Of a DNA stretch of 64,000 nt, positions 25,404-33,730 are shown piece by piece; within the stretch, counting starts at the first letter, position 1, and each line of letters starts with the position of its first letter. The translations under genes and the position numbers were made by a program. The stretch is from assembly GCF_900167025.1 (NCBI RefSeq), contig NZ_FUXC01000005.1:1-64000 (forward strand). The letters run 5' to 3'. This stretch comes from Treponema berlinense (GTDB lineage Bacteria; Spirochaetota; Spirochaetia; Treponematales; Treponemataceae). The notes beneath the pieces were generated by a model, which searched no databases, was not told the origin of the DNA, and was given only the letters and a program-made list of their open reading frames with translations.

Positions 25404-26257
25404 TTTTTTTTGGAAAATTGCTCGTCAATCGTCTTTGCAACGGCTTTTAACTGTTCGCGGGTCATATCTTCTTTGTGTTTGAGCATTTCGGCAGGAATTT
25501 GATACGCTTTTTCCAAATCTTTCGGCGTCAAAACTTCTTCCGGCGTTCCAAAAGCCATTTCTCTTCCAGGATAGAACAGTAAAACATAGTCGGAATATTT
25601 TTTAGAAAGGTCGAGCTCGTGCATGGAACAATAAATTGTAGTTCCAGTCTTTTTTACAAATTCTTTAAGATAGGCGAGGGCGTTTTCTTTTTGGCGGTCT
25701 TCCATTGCAAACATTGGCTCGTCCATAAAAACAGAGGCGCTTCCGTACAGCAAACTGAATGCGAGAATTACGCGCTGTTTTTCTCCCTTGCTCAAATGTG
25801 TAAGCGGACGTTCCAAAAGAGAGTCGAGTTCAAAAATTTCGATAATTTCTGCAAGCAAATCGCCGTCAGAACGTATTGCTTTTGCGTTGTTTTTTAACGC
25901 TCCTGCAGAATAAACCTGGGCAAGCAGTCCTCCAGTTTTGTCTTCGGTGTCAAATTCAACATTCTGGTAGATAACGCTTGCAAGAAGATTTTTTTCTTCC
26001 TGATTAAGTTTTGCAGGATTCTTTCCTAAAAGTTTTATATTTCCGCTGTCTGGCAAAAGCCTTCCGGACGCAAGCATTAAAAAGGTAGATTTTCCGCATC
26101 CGTTCTGACCTACAAGGCTTATAAAACCGCCACCAGGCAGACTTCCCGAAAAATGCTCAAAAACTGGAGCTGGAACAATCTGTTTTCCATTGGAATCAAC
26201 ATCGCCATCAACTGGCGGATAAGAAAATGTAACATCATCAAACTGTAAAAAATCCAT
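25400..26257 (-). CDS. ABC transporter ATP-binding protein
   Basis: 285 residues, one ABC domain with Walker A G-Q-N-G-C-G-K-S-T (about 49-57), signature L-S-K-G-E-K-Q-R, Walker B F-M-D-E-P and a switch His in C-S-M-H-E-L-D. The sequence type is that of metal or heme importer ATPases. No permease or binding-protein gene is adjacent, so the partner subunits must lie elsewhere. The stop codon lies in the GC-rich repeat. Confidence 0.8.
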   Translation of the reverse strand: MDFLQFDDVTFSYPPVDGDVDSNGKQIVPAPVFEHFSGSLPGGGFISLVGQNGCGKSTFLMLASGRLLPDSGNIKLLGKNPAKLNQEEKNLLASVIYQNVEFDTEDKTGGLLAQVYSAGALKNNAKAIRSDGDLLAEIIEIFELDSLLERPLTHLSKGEKQRVILAFSLLYGSASVFMDEPMFAMEDRQKENALAYLKEFVKKTGTTIYCSMHELDLSKKYSDYVLLFYPGREMAFGTPEEVLTPKDLEKAYQIPAEMLKHKEDMTREQLKAVAKTIDEQFSKKN

Positions 26258-26343
26258 ACAATTATTTTAATAAAAAAATAAACTTGTATACAGTGCTTTT
26301 TTTTGACCATAGAATTTTGAGATTTTAAAACAGCTTTTTTCTC

Positions 26344-26376
26344 AAAAAAAACAGCCCGATTTTTACAACCGGGCTG
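26344..26376 (-). terminator. Terminator of the acyl-CoA ligase gene
   Basis: On the minus strand CAGCCCG (26370-26376) pairs with CGGGCTG (26352-26358) around an 11-base loop, followed by eight T (complement of 26344-26351). It lies just behind the ligase stop at 26384. Confidence 0.85.
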
Positions 26377-26383
26377 GATTTGT

Positions 26384-28297
26384 TTAGTCTTTAAAAAGTT
26401 TTTTTATTTCAGAAGCGTAAATTGCGTTTATTTTATAGCGGCTTATTTCCTGTTTGGCCGAAAGTTCAACGCCAACTTCAAATTCTTTTGGAAGAACTGC
26501 AATTTTGTTGATTCTCTCAAACATTTTAAATCCGTTTTTGGAATTTACACGCTGGCTTATTTCGCTTTCGAGCAGCCGTTTTATTTCCAGGCTTTTTGCC
26601 AAATCTTCGTATTTTTTGTACGAAATTTTTGCTTCCTGGGCAAACTGTTCGATCTCGGATTTTTCTGGAACTATGAGCGCCGCCAGATACCTCTGGTCCT
26701 GACCTACGACAACCGCTGTTTTTATGTAACGCGATTCTTGAATTTTCATTTCGATAGGAACAGGCTCGATATTTTCGCCGCCAAGCTGAACAATTGTGTC
26801 TTTTATGCGTCCGCACAAAACGATTTCGCCGTTTGCCGTAAGGCGGGCCAGGTCGCCTGTATTGAACCAGCCGTTTTCGTCAATAACTTCTTTTGTAAGG
26901 TCTGGACGTTCGTAGTAGCCTTTCATTACTGTCGGACCTTTTACGAGCAATACGCCTTTTTTGCCGCGAGGAACTTCTTTTCCTGTTGCAGGATCAACAA
27001 CTTTTGCCGCAAGCTCACGGATCGGACGGCCAACATTGCCAAGAACCGGCCTGTTAAACGGACGAACCGAAATAATCGGCGAAGTTTCTGTAAGACCGTA
27101 GCCTTCTACGAGAGGAACTCCGATTGCCCAGAAAAATTTATCAATTGCCGGAGGAAGCGCACCGCCACCTGCAACTGCTCCACGGAAGTGTTTTCCTAGC
27201 ATTGCACGGATTTTGCGGAAAACGATTGCCCCGCCGAGTAATTTTATTGGATAGAGCAAAAGCCATGGAATAACAAATGCCGGCCACTGCAACCATCTCT
27301 TGTCTATTCCGTAGCGTGTGGTTTTGTCAAAAAGAACGCGGTCGAGTTTTGAGTGGAAAAGCGCAACTGTTACAAAGAAATTGAAAACTTTGAGGGTGAT
27401 TCCTCCTGTTTTCCGCATTTTTTTGTAAATTCCGTCGTAAATCGCTTCGATTACGCGTGGAACTGCCGGCAAAACCTGCGGGTCAAGAGACTTAAAGTCC
27501 TGTAAAAGAATCTGGCCGATTGGTTTTGAATAGCACAATGTTGCCGCCTGAGAAAAAACTACATATTCAACAGAGCGTTCAAAAGCGTGCCAGACTGGAA
27601 GCACAAGAATTCCGCGGTCGCCCGGATTAAGCCAGATTCGCTCGTCAATATCTTCGAGCTGCGATAAAAAGTTTCCGTGAGTGAGCATTACACCCTTTGG
27701 CTGTCCTGTTGTTCCCGAAGTAAAGATAATCGAAGCCAAGTCGTCCCACTGGCCTTTGTTGATTTCTTCATCGACAGTTGCCGGATTTTTTTGATTGAAT
27801 TCTTCACCTTTTTCTACAATCTGATTAAAAGTAAAAAGAGTAATTCCGGAGTTTTTACATTCTTCAAAAACTTTTTCGTCCTGATCTTCAATCGAAATAA
27901 AAGTTTTTAAAAGCGGAAGTTTATCCTTAATTCCAAGAATTTTAGAAATCTGGGATTTATTTTCGACAATTACTGTCTGAGTTTTTGCAAATGACAGAAT
28001 ATATTCAAGATCGCCAATTGTCGCGTCGCAACCGCGAGGAACGTCAATTGCACCGATCGAAAGAAGGCCCATGTCTATCTGCTGCCATTCTTTCCGGTTG
28101 TCGGAAATCATACCGATGTGATCGCCGCGTTTTATTCCAATCGAAAGAAGACCGCCGGCAAAATTTTTTGAGATTTCAAATGCGTTTTTATAAGAAATGC
28201 TGTCCCAAACACCTTCGCTGATCCGCGACATTTGGGCAGTTAATTCAGGATATTTTTTTGCAGTTTCTCTGAACATTCTTGGCAGAGTTTTTTCCAT
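26384..28297 (-). CDS. Long-chain fatty-acid-CoA ligase (AMP-forming)
   Basis: 637 residues from ATG 28297, chosen because GGAGGC (28301-28306) precedes it; an upstream start at 28324 adds nine unlikely residues. The adenylate-forming motifs are intact: the P-loop T-S-G-T-T-G-Q-P-K-G (about 200), G-Y-G-L-T-E-T-S-P (about 405), F-N-T-G-D-L (about 480) and a G-R-I-K-D-T hinge. The central hydrophobic part (W-P-A-F-V-I-P-W-L-L-L-Y-P-I) is typical of the FadD/ACSL type. It activates fatty acids at the inner face of the membrane for lipid synthesis. The TetR gene upstream likely controls it. Confidence 0.88.
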   Translation of the reverse strand: MEKTLPRMFRETAKKYPELTAQMSRISEGVWDSISYKNAFEISKNFAGGLLSIGIKRGDHIGMISDNRKEWQQIDMGLLSIGAIDVPRGCDATIGDLEYILSFAKTQTVIVENKSQISKILGIKDKLPLLKTFISIEDQDEKVFEECKNSGITLFTFNQIVEKGEEFNQKNPATVDEEINKGQWDDLASIIFTSGTTGQPKGVMLTHGNFLSQLEDIDERIWLNPGDRGILVLPVWHAFERSVEYVVFSQAATLCYSKPIGQILLQDFKSLDPQVLPAVPRVIEAIYDGIYKKMRKTGGITLKVFNFFVTVALFHSKLDRVLFDKTTRYGIDKRWLQWPAFVIPWLLLYPIKLLGGAIVFRKIRAMLGKHFRGAVAGGGALPPAIDKFFWAIGVPLVEGYGLTETSPIISVRPFNRPVLGNVGRPIRELAAKVVDPATGKEVPRGKKGVLLVKGPTVMKGYYERPDLTKEVIDENGWFNTGDLARLTANGEIVLCGRIKDTIVQLGGENIEPVPIEMKIQESRYIKTAVVVGQDQRYLAALIVPEKSEIEQFAQEAKISYKKYEDLAKSLEIKRLLESEISQRVNSKNGFKMFERINKIAVLPKEFEVGVELSAKQEISRYKINAIYASEIKKLFKD

Positions 28298-28325
28298 ATT
28301 GCCTCCAAATTGCAATAGCACCAAA

Positions 28326-28350
28326 ATGACACAATTTGTTAAAATGTCAT
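28326..28350 (-). promoter_or_regulatory. Inverted repeat upstream of the acyl-CoA ligase
   Basis: ATGACA (28326-28331) and TGTCAT (28345-28350) flank a centre that reads TTAACAAATTGT on the minus strand. This partly matches the core of the 29095-29114 palindrome. It lies 29 bp before the ligase start and is a candidate second operator of the TetR protein. Confidence 0.35.
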
Positions 28351-28410
28351 AAGGTCGATTATATTACTAAAAAAAAATCTTTTCCACTGCTTGAAATTTA
28401 ATTTTGCTTT

Positions 28411-29067
28411 TTACAGGATTTTGCAGAATTCTTCTAAAAGAGGGTCGATCCGGGTAAAATCCGGTTCAAACGGAAGCGCGCTAAAAAGTTCGCCATCGCC
28501 TGACTGAGGATTTGAGCGGATGTAATTTTTCTTTTCTATAATATATTTATCAAGCAGGCTAAAAAGCATATTCGTAAAAATTTCCGCATGAATTGAAACA
28601 GTTTTTTTTGTAGCCGGTGAAATTTTTTTTGCTTCGATTAAACTGTTTAAGGCGATTATTGTCTGGTTTAAAATTTTTGCTCTGGATTCTTTTGAAATTG
28701 CCGCCGCTTCTGGTGAAAAATATTTTTCGCTTTCGATAAAAGAATAAATCTGAAGGAGAGGCTCTTTTTCGTTTATTTTAATCCAGCGATGAACAATTCC
28801 TTTTAAAACCGCTTCTGCCGTGTATTTTTGTGCGGTTGCCGTCATTTCCGAAGGAATTAGGGTTGTTTTTTTTAGATATTCGCCGCAGAAATGAACCGTA
28901 TCATCGAGCATAGCTTCGCGGGATTCATAATGATTGTAAAGACTTGCTTTTTTGATTCCGAGTTTGCCAGCAATGTCCGCAAGTGAAGTTCCACCTACGC
29001 TTTTTATAAATGCACAGTCTAAAACCGCGTGAATAATTTTTTCATGGGTGATTTTTTCAGCTGGCAT
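28411..29067 (-). CDS. TetR-family transcription regulator
   Basis: 218 residues from ATG 29067 (GGAG 8 bases before it; the ATG at 29085 lies within that leader). The N-terminal TetR helix-turn-helix is clear: T-S-L-A-D-I-A-G-K-L-G-I-K-K-A-S-L-Y-N-H (residues about 26-45) followed by Y-E-S-R-E-A-M-L. The rest is the helical ligand-binding domain (residues 55-218). It lies 114 bp upstream of the acyl-CoA ligase on the same strand and is preceded by a 20-bp perfect palindrome. By analogy with FadR-type TetR proteins it may sense acyl-CoA, which is inferred. Confidence 0.8.
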   Translation of the reverse strand: MPAEKITHEKIIHAVLDCAFIKSVGGTSLADIAGKLGIKKASLYNHYESREAMLDDTVHFCGEYLKKTTLIPSEMTATAQKYTAEAVLKGIVHRWIKINEKEPLLQIYSFIESEKYFSPEAAAISKESRAKILNQTIIALNSLIEAKKISPATKKTVSIHAEIFTNMLFSLLDKYIIEKKNYIRSNPQSGDGELFSALPFEPDFTRIDPLLEEFCKIL

Positions 29068-29094
29068 TAACTTTTCTCCATACAAAAATCTGAC

Positions 29095-29114
29095 AAACTA
29101 ACAAATGTTAGTTT
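29095..29114. promoter_or_regulatory. Perfect 20-bp palindromic operator of the TetR gene
   Basis: AAACTAACA, two central A, TGTTAGTTT: the 9-bp arms are exact inverted complements. It sits 28 bp upstream of the TetR start, where autorepression by a TetR dimer is usual. Confidence 0.7.
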
Positions 29115-29196
29115 AATGAGCAGGTGGCGCTTTGTCAACTTTTTAGACTTTGTTGCCAAAAAAAGCGGACAGAGAGGTTTGTTTTTTTTGCCGGAA

Positions 29197-30321
29197 TTAT
29201 TTTTCTAAAACAAAAAGATACTCGCGGACGTGAATGTCGCGGTTTTTAAGGTTGCGGCTTCCTCGGAAAGTGTTGTATTTGATTTCTACTGTTTTTAGGT
29301 TTCCGTATTTTTTTAGCATTCCGGACATCTGGTCAAAACTTATAAAACCTTCCGAATTGTATGAAATTATTACATATTTGCTTGAAATGCCCGAAATAAT
29401 TTCTTCCATTGAGCTTAAGGCGGCATAAGGCTTGTTAAAAACCGAACGGTTCCAGTTTTGGACGATTCCGCTCACTTTGCTTATATTTGCATCGAGTTTG
29501 TTTTTTAAGATAAGGTTGAGCATAAAATAGTTTGAGCCGTAAGGATGCTGGTTGTAAGGCGGATCGAGATACGTTATGTCGAGATTTTTTAATTCCTTTG
29601 AGAGCACGACTGCATCTTTTTGAAAGATTTCCAGGCCGGACTCAAAATTGCTGAAAACTGGCGTCTTTAATTCGATTTTTCCGAAAATTCTTGGAAGCGC
29701 GTTTTTTCCGCTTGCGCCAAAGCAGCCGATTCCAGTGTTTTTGTCTTTGTAAAAACCCTTAAAAACTCCGCTTGTGTTTACGTGAATTGACGCTTCGGTG
29801 ATTAAAGGCGCAAGAAAGAATTTTTTTAACGGCTCTTCTTTTACAACGTCGTCGATGAGTCTTCGGTAAGTGTCGATTAAGAGCGCGTTTTGCCGTGTGT
29901 AAAACACCCGTTCGCCTTTTTGAATATCTTTGTCGTTTTGAGGAGCGTAATTTTGCGAAATTATGCCAGAAATTTTTTCTATAGAACAGAGTTCTTCGAT
30001 TTTGCTTTTAAGAGCCGAATATTCCTGGACAGGAAAATCTTTTTTATTTATAAGATAGCAACCGTTTATGACCGCGGAATAATTTTCAAGGTCGTTTACG
30101 ATTAAATTTGATGAATATTTTTTTAACATTCGGGCAACGATTCCAGAGCCTGAAAAAAGGTCGGCACAGACAAGTTTTTGACAGTTGAGTTTTTCCGCAA
30201 TCAGAAGAATTTCTTTTTCGATGTGTTCAAGAAGGCGCCGTTTGTTTCCAAGATATGTGATTATTTGAGTAGTAAGAAATTCGGGATTTTCGTCAAAATT
30301 TGCAGAGTCTGAATAATTCAT
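29197..30321 (-). CDS. Orphan DNA adenine methyltransferase, D12 class
   Basis: 374 residues with the AdoMet site D-L-F-S-G-S-G (about 55), the N-terminal Y-L-G-N-K-R-R-L-L (about 23) and the catalytic D-P-P-Y-N-Q-H-P-Y-G-S-N-Y (about 255). D12-class enzymes methylate adenine N6. This subgroup resembles the methylases of type IIS systems and phage-type orphans. No restriction gene is near, so it may be a solitary methylase for regulation or defence. Its sequence differs from the cassette enzyme at 1136, so it is not a copy. Confidence 0.82.
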   Translation of the reverse strand: MNYSDSANFDENPEFLTTQIITYLGNKRRLLEHIEKEILLIAEKLNCQKLVCADLFSGSGIVARMLKKYSSNLIVNDLENYSAVINGCYLINKKDFPVQEYSALKSKIEELCSIEKISGIISQNYAPQNDKDIQKGERVFYTRQNALLIDTYRRLIDDVVKEEPLKKFFLAPLITEASIHVNTSGVFKGFYKDKNTGIGCFGASGKNALPRIFGKIELKTPVFSNFESGLEIFQKDAVVLSKELKNLDITYLDPPYNQHPYGSNYFMLNLILKNKLDANISKVSGIVQNWNRSVFNKPYAALSSMEEIISGISSKYVIISYNSEGFISFDQMSGMLKKYGNLKTVEIKYNTFRGSRNLKNRDIHVREYLFVLEK

Positions 30322-30430
30322 AAAAACGTGTATAAAAGTTTATAACAAATTTTCAAAATTTTCTATAAAAAGAATCTAAAAAAGAATGCTGCCTTGAGCA
30401 AAAAATGCCTTTTTTATAAAAAAAACTTAC

Positions 30431-30525
30431 CCCGGATGCGCATGGCGCAGTCGACCGCAGGCTTTAGCCGAGGACGATGAGCGTGAGCGAACCCGGAGCA
30501 GCCGGCTTGACGGTGGATGCGGTCT
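30431..30525 (+). repeat. GC-rich dispersed repeat, copy 3
   Basis: This 95-bp GC-rich block lies in the 250-bp gap between two divergent genes. It reads GGATGCGCATGGCGCAGTCG, GACGATGAGCGTGAGCGAAC and GGAGCAGCCGG, the diverged form of the words seen in copies 1 and 5. Neither flank shows a duplication that I can read. Confidence 0.6.
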
Positions 30526-30574
30526 GTAAAAATAAAATATTGATTTTTAGTGTTATTCAGATTATTATTGAGTT

Positions 30575-31282
30575 GTGTCTACGCTATATATAGTTGGTAC
30601 GCCGATTGGAAATTTGGGCGACATTACTTTTCGTGCTATTGAAACTTTTAAAAATGTTGATGTAATTGCGGCCGAAGATACAAGGCATACTTTGCAGCTT
30701 TTGAATCATTTTGAAATTCATAAGCCGCTGATTTCCTGTCGTTCGCAGAATGAGGCAATTGCCGGTCAGAAAATCATCAAGCTGCTTGATGAAGGACAGT
30801 CGGTTGCGTATGCCAGCGATGCGGGAACTCCTGGAATAAGTGATCCGGGGGCTGTTTTGGCAGGTCTTGCAAGGGAAAGCGGGCACAATGTTGTTCCGAT
30901 TCCGGGACCTAGCGCTTTTGCCACTTTGGTGAGCGTTGCCGGTGCTGGCGGAAAAACGCTGATTTTTGAGGGTTTTCTTTCTCCTAAACCGGGAAGAAGG
31001 CGTTCAAGGCTTAGAGAGCTTTTGGCAACTGGAGATGCTGTTGTTTTATACGAATCTCCGTTTAGAATTGTTAAGCTTTTGACTGATATAGCCGATATTG
31101 ATAGTACACGGCGCGTTGTTGTTGGTCGCGAGCTGACAAAAATGCACGAAGAAATTATTGGCGGTACAGCAGAAGAGATGCGTGACGAATTTTCTTCAAG
31201 ATCTAAGGTTTTGGGAGAATTTGCAGTTTTTATTTCGGGCAATAAAAATGCTCAACTTTCGGAAGACAATGCCGATAATTAA
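30575..31282 (+). CDS. rsmI: 16S rRNA (cytidine-1402-2'-O)-methyltransferase
   Basis: 235 residues, starting at GTG 30575. The tetrapyrrole-methylase fold shows G-T-P-I-G-N-L-G-D (about 8), E-D-T-R-H-T (about 35), S-D-A-G-T-P-G-I-S-D-P-G (about 81) and G-P-S-A-F (about 109). It modifies C1402 of the small-subunit rRNA. The flgM gene follows after 19 bp, and the flgM promoter box is inside the last codons of rsmI. The weak ribosome binding site and GTG start suggest modest expression. Confidence 0.9.
   Translation: MSTLYIVGTPIGNLGDITFRAIETFKNVDVIAAEDTRHTLQLLNHFEIHKPLISCRSQNEAIAGQKIIKLLDEGQSVAYASDAGTPGISDPGAVLAGLARESGHNVVPIPGPSAFATLVSVAGAGGKTLIFEGFLSPKPGRRRSRLRELLATGDAVVLYESPFRIVKLLTDIADIDSTRRVVVGRELTKMHEEIIGGTAEEMRDEFSSRSKVLGEFAVFISGNKNAQLSEDNADN
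31252..31278 (+). promoter_or_regulatory. Sigma-28 (FliA) promoter of flgM, inside rsmI
   Basis: TCAACTTT (31252-31259), exactly 11 bases, then GCCGATAA (31271-31278). The FliA consensus is TAAAGTTT-N11-GCCGATAA, so the -10 is perfect, the -35 matches 6 of 8 and the spacing is exact. It lies 23 bp upstream of the flgM start. Promoter activity is inferred. Confidence 0.65.
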
Positions 31283-31301
31283 GAAGTAAGGTAGGTTTTA
31301 A

Positions 31302-31595
31302 ATGATGGTACAGAACATTAATGGAATCAATCCAATCAACAATGTACAGAACTCTCGCCGTACTAATGGCATGGAAAGAACTTCTATTACAGACACTTCT
31401 GATTCAATCAACGTTTCTGACGAAGCAAAAGAAGCTGCAAGAGCATATTTTTTGAGCCAGGTTGCAGAAGAGACTCCAGATGTTCGTTCTGACCTTGTTG
31501 CCTCTGTTAAAGAAAAAATTAAAGATCCAAATTATTTAAATTCTGTAACAATTGGTTCAGCCGCAGATCGTATTTTGGATTCCTGGGGTTTTTAA
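31302..31595 (+). CDS. flgM: FlgM-like anti-sigma-28 factor
   Basis: 97 residues. The central and C-terminal part (I-N-V-S-D-E-A-K-E-A-A-R, then V-R-S-D-L-V-A-S-V-K-E-K-I, then G-S-A-A-D-R-I-L-D-S) has the FlgM pattern of a disordered N-terminus and helices that clamp sigma-28. FlgM holds FliA inactive until the flagellar hook is built and it is exported. The promoter call just upstream supports this by the usual autogenous logic. Spirochete flagella are periplasmic, so the export step is different. An alternative Met at 31305 is also possible. Confidence 0.75.
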   Translation: MMVQNINGINPINNVQNSRRTNGMERTSITDTSDSINVSDEAKEAARAYFLSQVAEETPDVRSDLVASVKEKIKDPNYLNSVTIGSAADRILDSWGF

Positions 31596-31620
31596 CTTAA
31601 CCGTTTATTGATTACTTTGG

Positions 31621-31650
31621 AAGCAGAACATTTTGTTCTGCTTTTTTTGT
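31621..31650 (+). terminator. Rho-independent terminator after flgM
   Basis: A perfect 9-bp stem, AAGCAGAAC (31621-31629) and GTTCTGCTT (31635-31643), with a 5-base loop and a T run. It separates flgM from the dehydrogenase-fold gene. Confidence 0.85.
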
Positions 31651-31674
31651 TTAGTTTGGAGGAGTGGGCTGCGT

Positions 31675-32820
31675 ATGACAGATTTTGTGTTTAGAGTTTC
31701 GCCGAATGTGATTATTTCTTCTTATGCTGCGAGCCGGCTTGGGCAGTTTGCCTGCGAGTTTGGAAAAAGATTTATGCTTGTTCTGGATCCTGTCTTGCGC
31801 TCTGTGGGCGCTGCGGACAAGATGACACAGGCTCTTTCTGACCGAGGAGTTGATTTTTTTATTTTTGACGAAATTGCGGAGTCGGCAGACACAAAGGCTG
31901 CGGCTGCGGCTCTCAATCTTGCAAAAAATTCTCATATTCAGGCGGTGATTGCAGTTGGCGGCGGAAAAACCATAGAAATTGCCCGCTGTGTCGCTGCGTT
32001 TTTTTACGAAGAAAAAAGTATTTATGACTTTGCGGATGGAGAAGTTCCTTCAAAATCTCCGCTTCCGCTTGTTGTTCTGAGCACGACTTGCAGGTGTCCG
32101 GGTGTTTTTACGGACAGAATTGCAATTTGTGATTCTCGGACGAACGGCTTAAAACTCTTAAAAGTCCAGAATGCTCTTTGCAAAACCACAGTTTTTGACC
32201 CTACAATGTCTGTTACGCTGACCGAAAATCAGACTTTTTCAATGGCTGTCGAAAGCGTCTGTCTTGCCGCTGAAAGTTATTTTTCGCAAAAAGCGAACTT
32301 TTTTAGTGATATGACCGCAGAAAAATCGGCGGAACTTTTGCGCCTGGCTCTCGACGGTTCAAATTCTCTGAATATTACGACACCAAAAGAGGAATTGCTT
32401 TTTGAAGGAGGATGTTTGGCAAGCCTTGCTTCGAGCGCCTCGTCTTTTGGACCGGCAGGACTTCTGGCTCTTGCGGTAAATGCCAGATTTAAGATAAGCC
32501 GTCCCCTCGTTGCCTCGATTATTTTTCCGTACGTGATTGAATTTTGCGCAAAATTCAAGGCTGACCGTGTTGCAAAATTTGCGGATTTTTTTGGAATTGA
32601 AAAAAAAGATTCTGAGACAGAGCAGGCTCAGGCTTTTGCGGACAATATCCGTGAACGGCTCGCAAAAGAAAATTTGCCGCTCCGCTTAAAAGAGCTTTCT
32701 ATAACAATTGAGCAGCTTGCCTCTGTTGCCGAAGATGCGGCTTCGACCGACTGGATAAATTTTATGCCGTGTTCAATGACAAGCGACACTCTTTTTGAAA
32801 TTTTAAAGTCGGCCTACTGA
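31675..32820 (+). CDS. Iron-containing alcohol-dehydrogenase-fold protein with metal ligands lost
   Basis: 381 residues from ATG 31675 (GGAGGAG at 31657-31663; an earlier start at 31633 lacks support). The N-terminal NAD(P) region has A-V-G-G-G-K-T-I-E (about 98-106). In active group III dehydrogenases a D-A-L-x-H-x-x-E box and later His-rich boxes bind iron or zinc. Here the first reads M-A-V-E-S-V-C-L-A-A-E-S and the second F-G-P-A-G-L-L-A-L-A-V-N, with none of the usual Asp and His. It is therefore probably inactive as a metal dehydrogenase or does another reaction. Glycerol-1-phosphate dehydrogenase or dehydroquinate-synthase-like folds are alternatives. Confidence 0.65.
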   Translation: MTDFVFRVSPNVIISSYAASRLGQFACEFGKRFMLVLDPVLRSVGAADKMTQALSDRGVDFFIFDEIAESADTKAAAAALNLAKNSHIQAVIAVGGGKTIEIARCVAAFFYEEKSIYDFADGEVPSKSPLPLVVLSTTCRCPGVFTDRIAICDSRTNGLKLLKVQNALCKTTVFDPTMSVTLTENQTFSMAVESVCLAAESYFSQKANFFSDMTAEKSAELLRLALDGSNSLNITTPKEELLFEGGCLASLASSASSFGPAGLLALAVNARFKISRPLVASIIFPYVIEFCAKFKADRVAKFADFFGIEKKDSETEQAQAFADNIRERLAKENLPLRLKELSITIEQLASVAEDAASTDWINFMPCSMTSDTLFEILKSAY

Positions 32821-32841
32821 TTTTTAACAATAGGGAAAAAA

Positions 32842-33687
32842 ATGATTGATCCTGGAAAATTAACACAGCTTGAAGGCGGACAAAAACGCAGGAAACTTGC
32901 GCTCACTCTAGGCGCGCTGGAACGCGACATTGATGGAGTTCCTGAAAAAGGCAACGAATATTCTTATAAATCTATTGCCCGCGCAGACTACGTAAAAAAA
33001 ATTGTCGAAATTTGCTTAAAAGATCCACAAATGCCTTCTGAGGACGCAAAAATTTTAAAAAATGCGCTCGAAGAAATTCCTTTTGATGAAAAACGTTCTT
33101 GCAATCTTGCACGCAACACAATGCTTAAAATAATTGGAACTTTTCCGGCAGAATGGGATTTGATTATTGCGCCGCATCCGGAAGTTTTTGACGAAAATGG
33201 AATCGTAAAGCAGAGGGATTTTTTTGAGGGCGTGAGCGTTTATGCGGAAGATATACGTTCTCCGTTCAACCTTGGTTCAATTTTTAGAACGGCAGAGGCG
33301 ATGGGTGCGGAAAATGTTTTTGTAAGTCCAATGTGCGTTCCTCCTGACCATCCAAAAGCTGTGCGAAGCGGCATGGGCTGTATTGAAACCCTCGGCTGGC
33401 AGAAAAAAAGTCTTGATGAACTCGAAGAATATTCCAAAAAAAATGATATTCCGATTTTTGTCCTCGAAACTGGCGGAACTCCGCTCGAAGAATTTAAATT
33501 TCCAAAAAAAGGAATTTGCATAATCGGCTCGGAAGAACTCGGAGTAAGCCCGGAAGCGCTCAAAAAAGCATCGTACGGCCGGGTGACAATTCCAATGAAA
33601 GGTCTTAAAGCCAGCTTGAATGTTGGAGTTGCTTTTGGAATTCTTATGCAAAAATGGGTTGAATCTCTGGAAAAAAATGATTTTTAG
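32842..33687 (+). CDS. SpoU-type (TrmH family) RNA 2'-O-methyltransferase
   Basis: 281 residues. An N-terminal extension (about 125 residues, different from RlmB) precedes the SpoU domain with its three motifs: R-S-P-F-N-L-G-S-I-F-R-T-A-E-A (about 138), I-I-G-S-E-E-L-G-V (about 233) and I-P-M-K-G-L-K-A-S-L-N-V-G-V-A (about 253). Members methylate the ribose of tRNA or rRNA in a knotted fold. The target is not readable. It is distinct from rlmB at 39671. Confidence 0.85.
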   Translation: MIDPGKLTQLEGGQKRRKLALTLGALERDIDGVPEKGNEYSYKSIARADYVKKIVEICLKDPQMPSEDAKILKNALEEIPFDEKRSCNLARNTMLKIIGTFPAEWDLIIAPHPEVFDENGIVKQRDFFEGVSVYAEDIRSPFNLGSIFRTAEAMGAENVFVSPMCVPPDHPKAVRSGMGCIETLGWQKKSLDELEEYSKKNDIPIFVLETGGTPLEEFKFPKKGICIIGSEELGVSPEALKKASYGRVTIPMKGLKASLNVGVAFGILMQKWVESLEKNDF

Positions 33688-33730
33688 AGTTTTTAATTTA
33701 AGCGTGGTTTGTGCGTTGTAAAAACTTATT

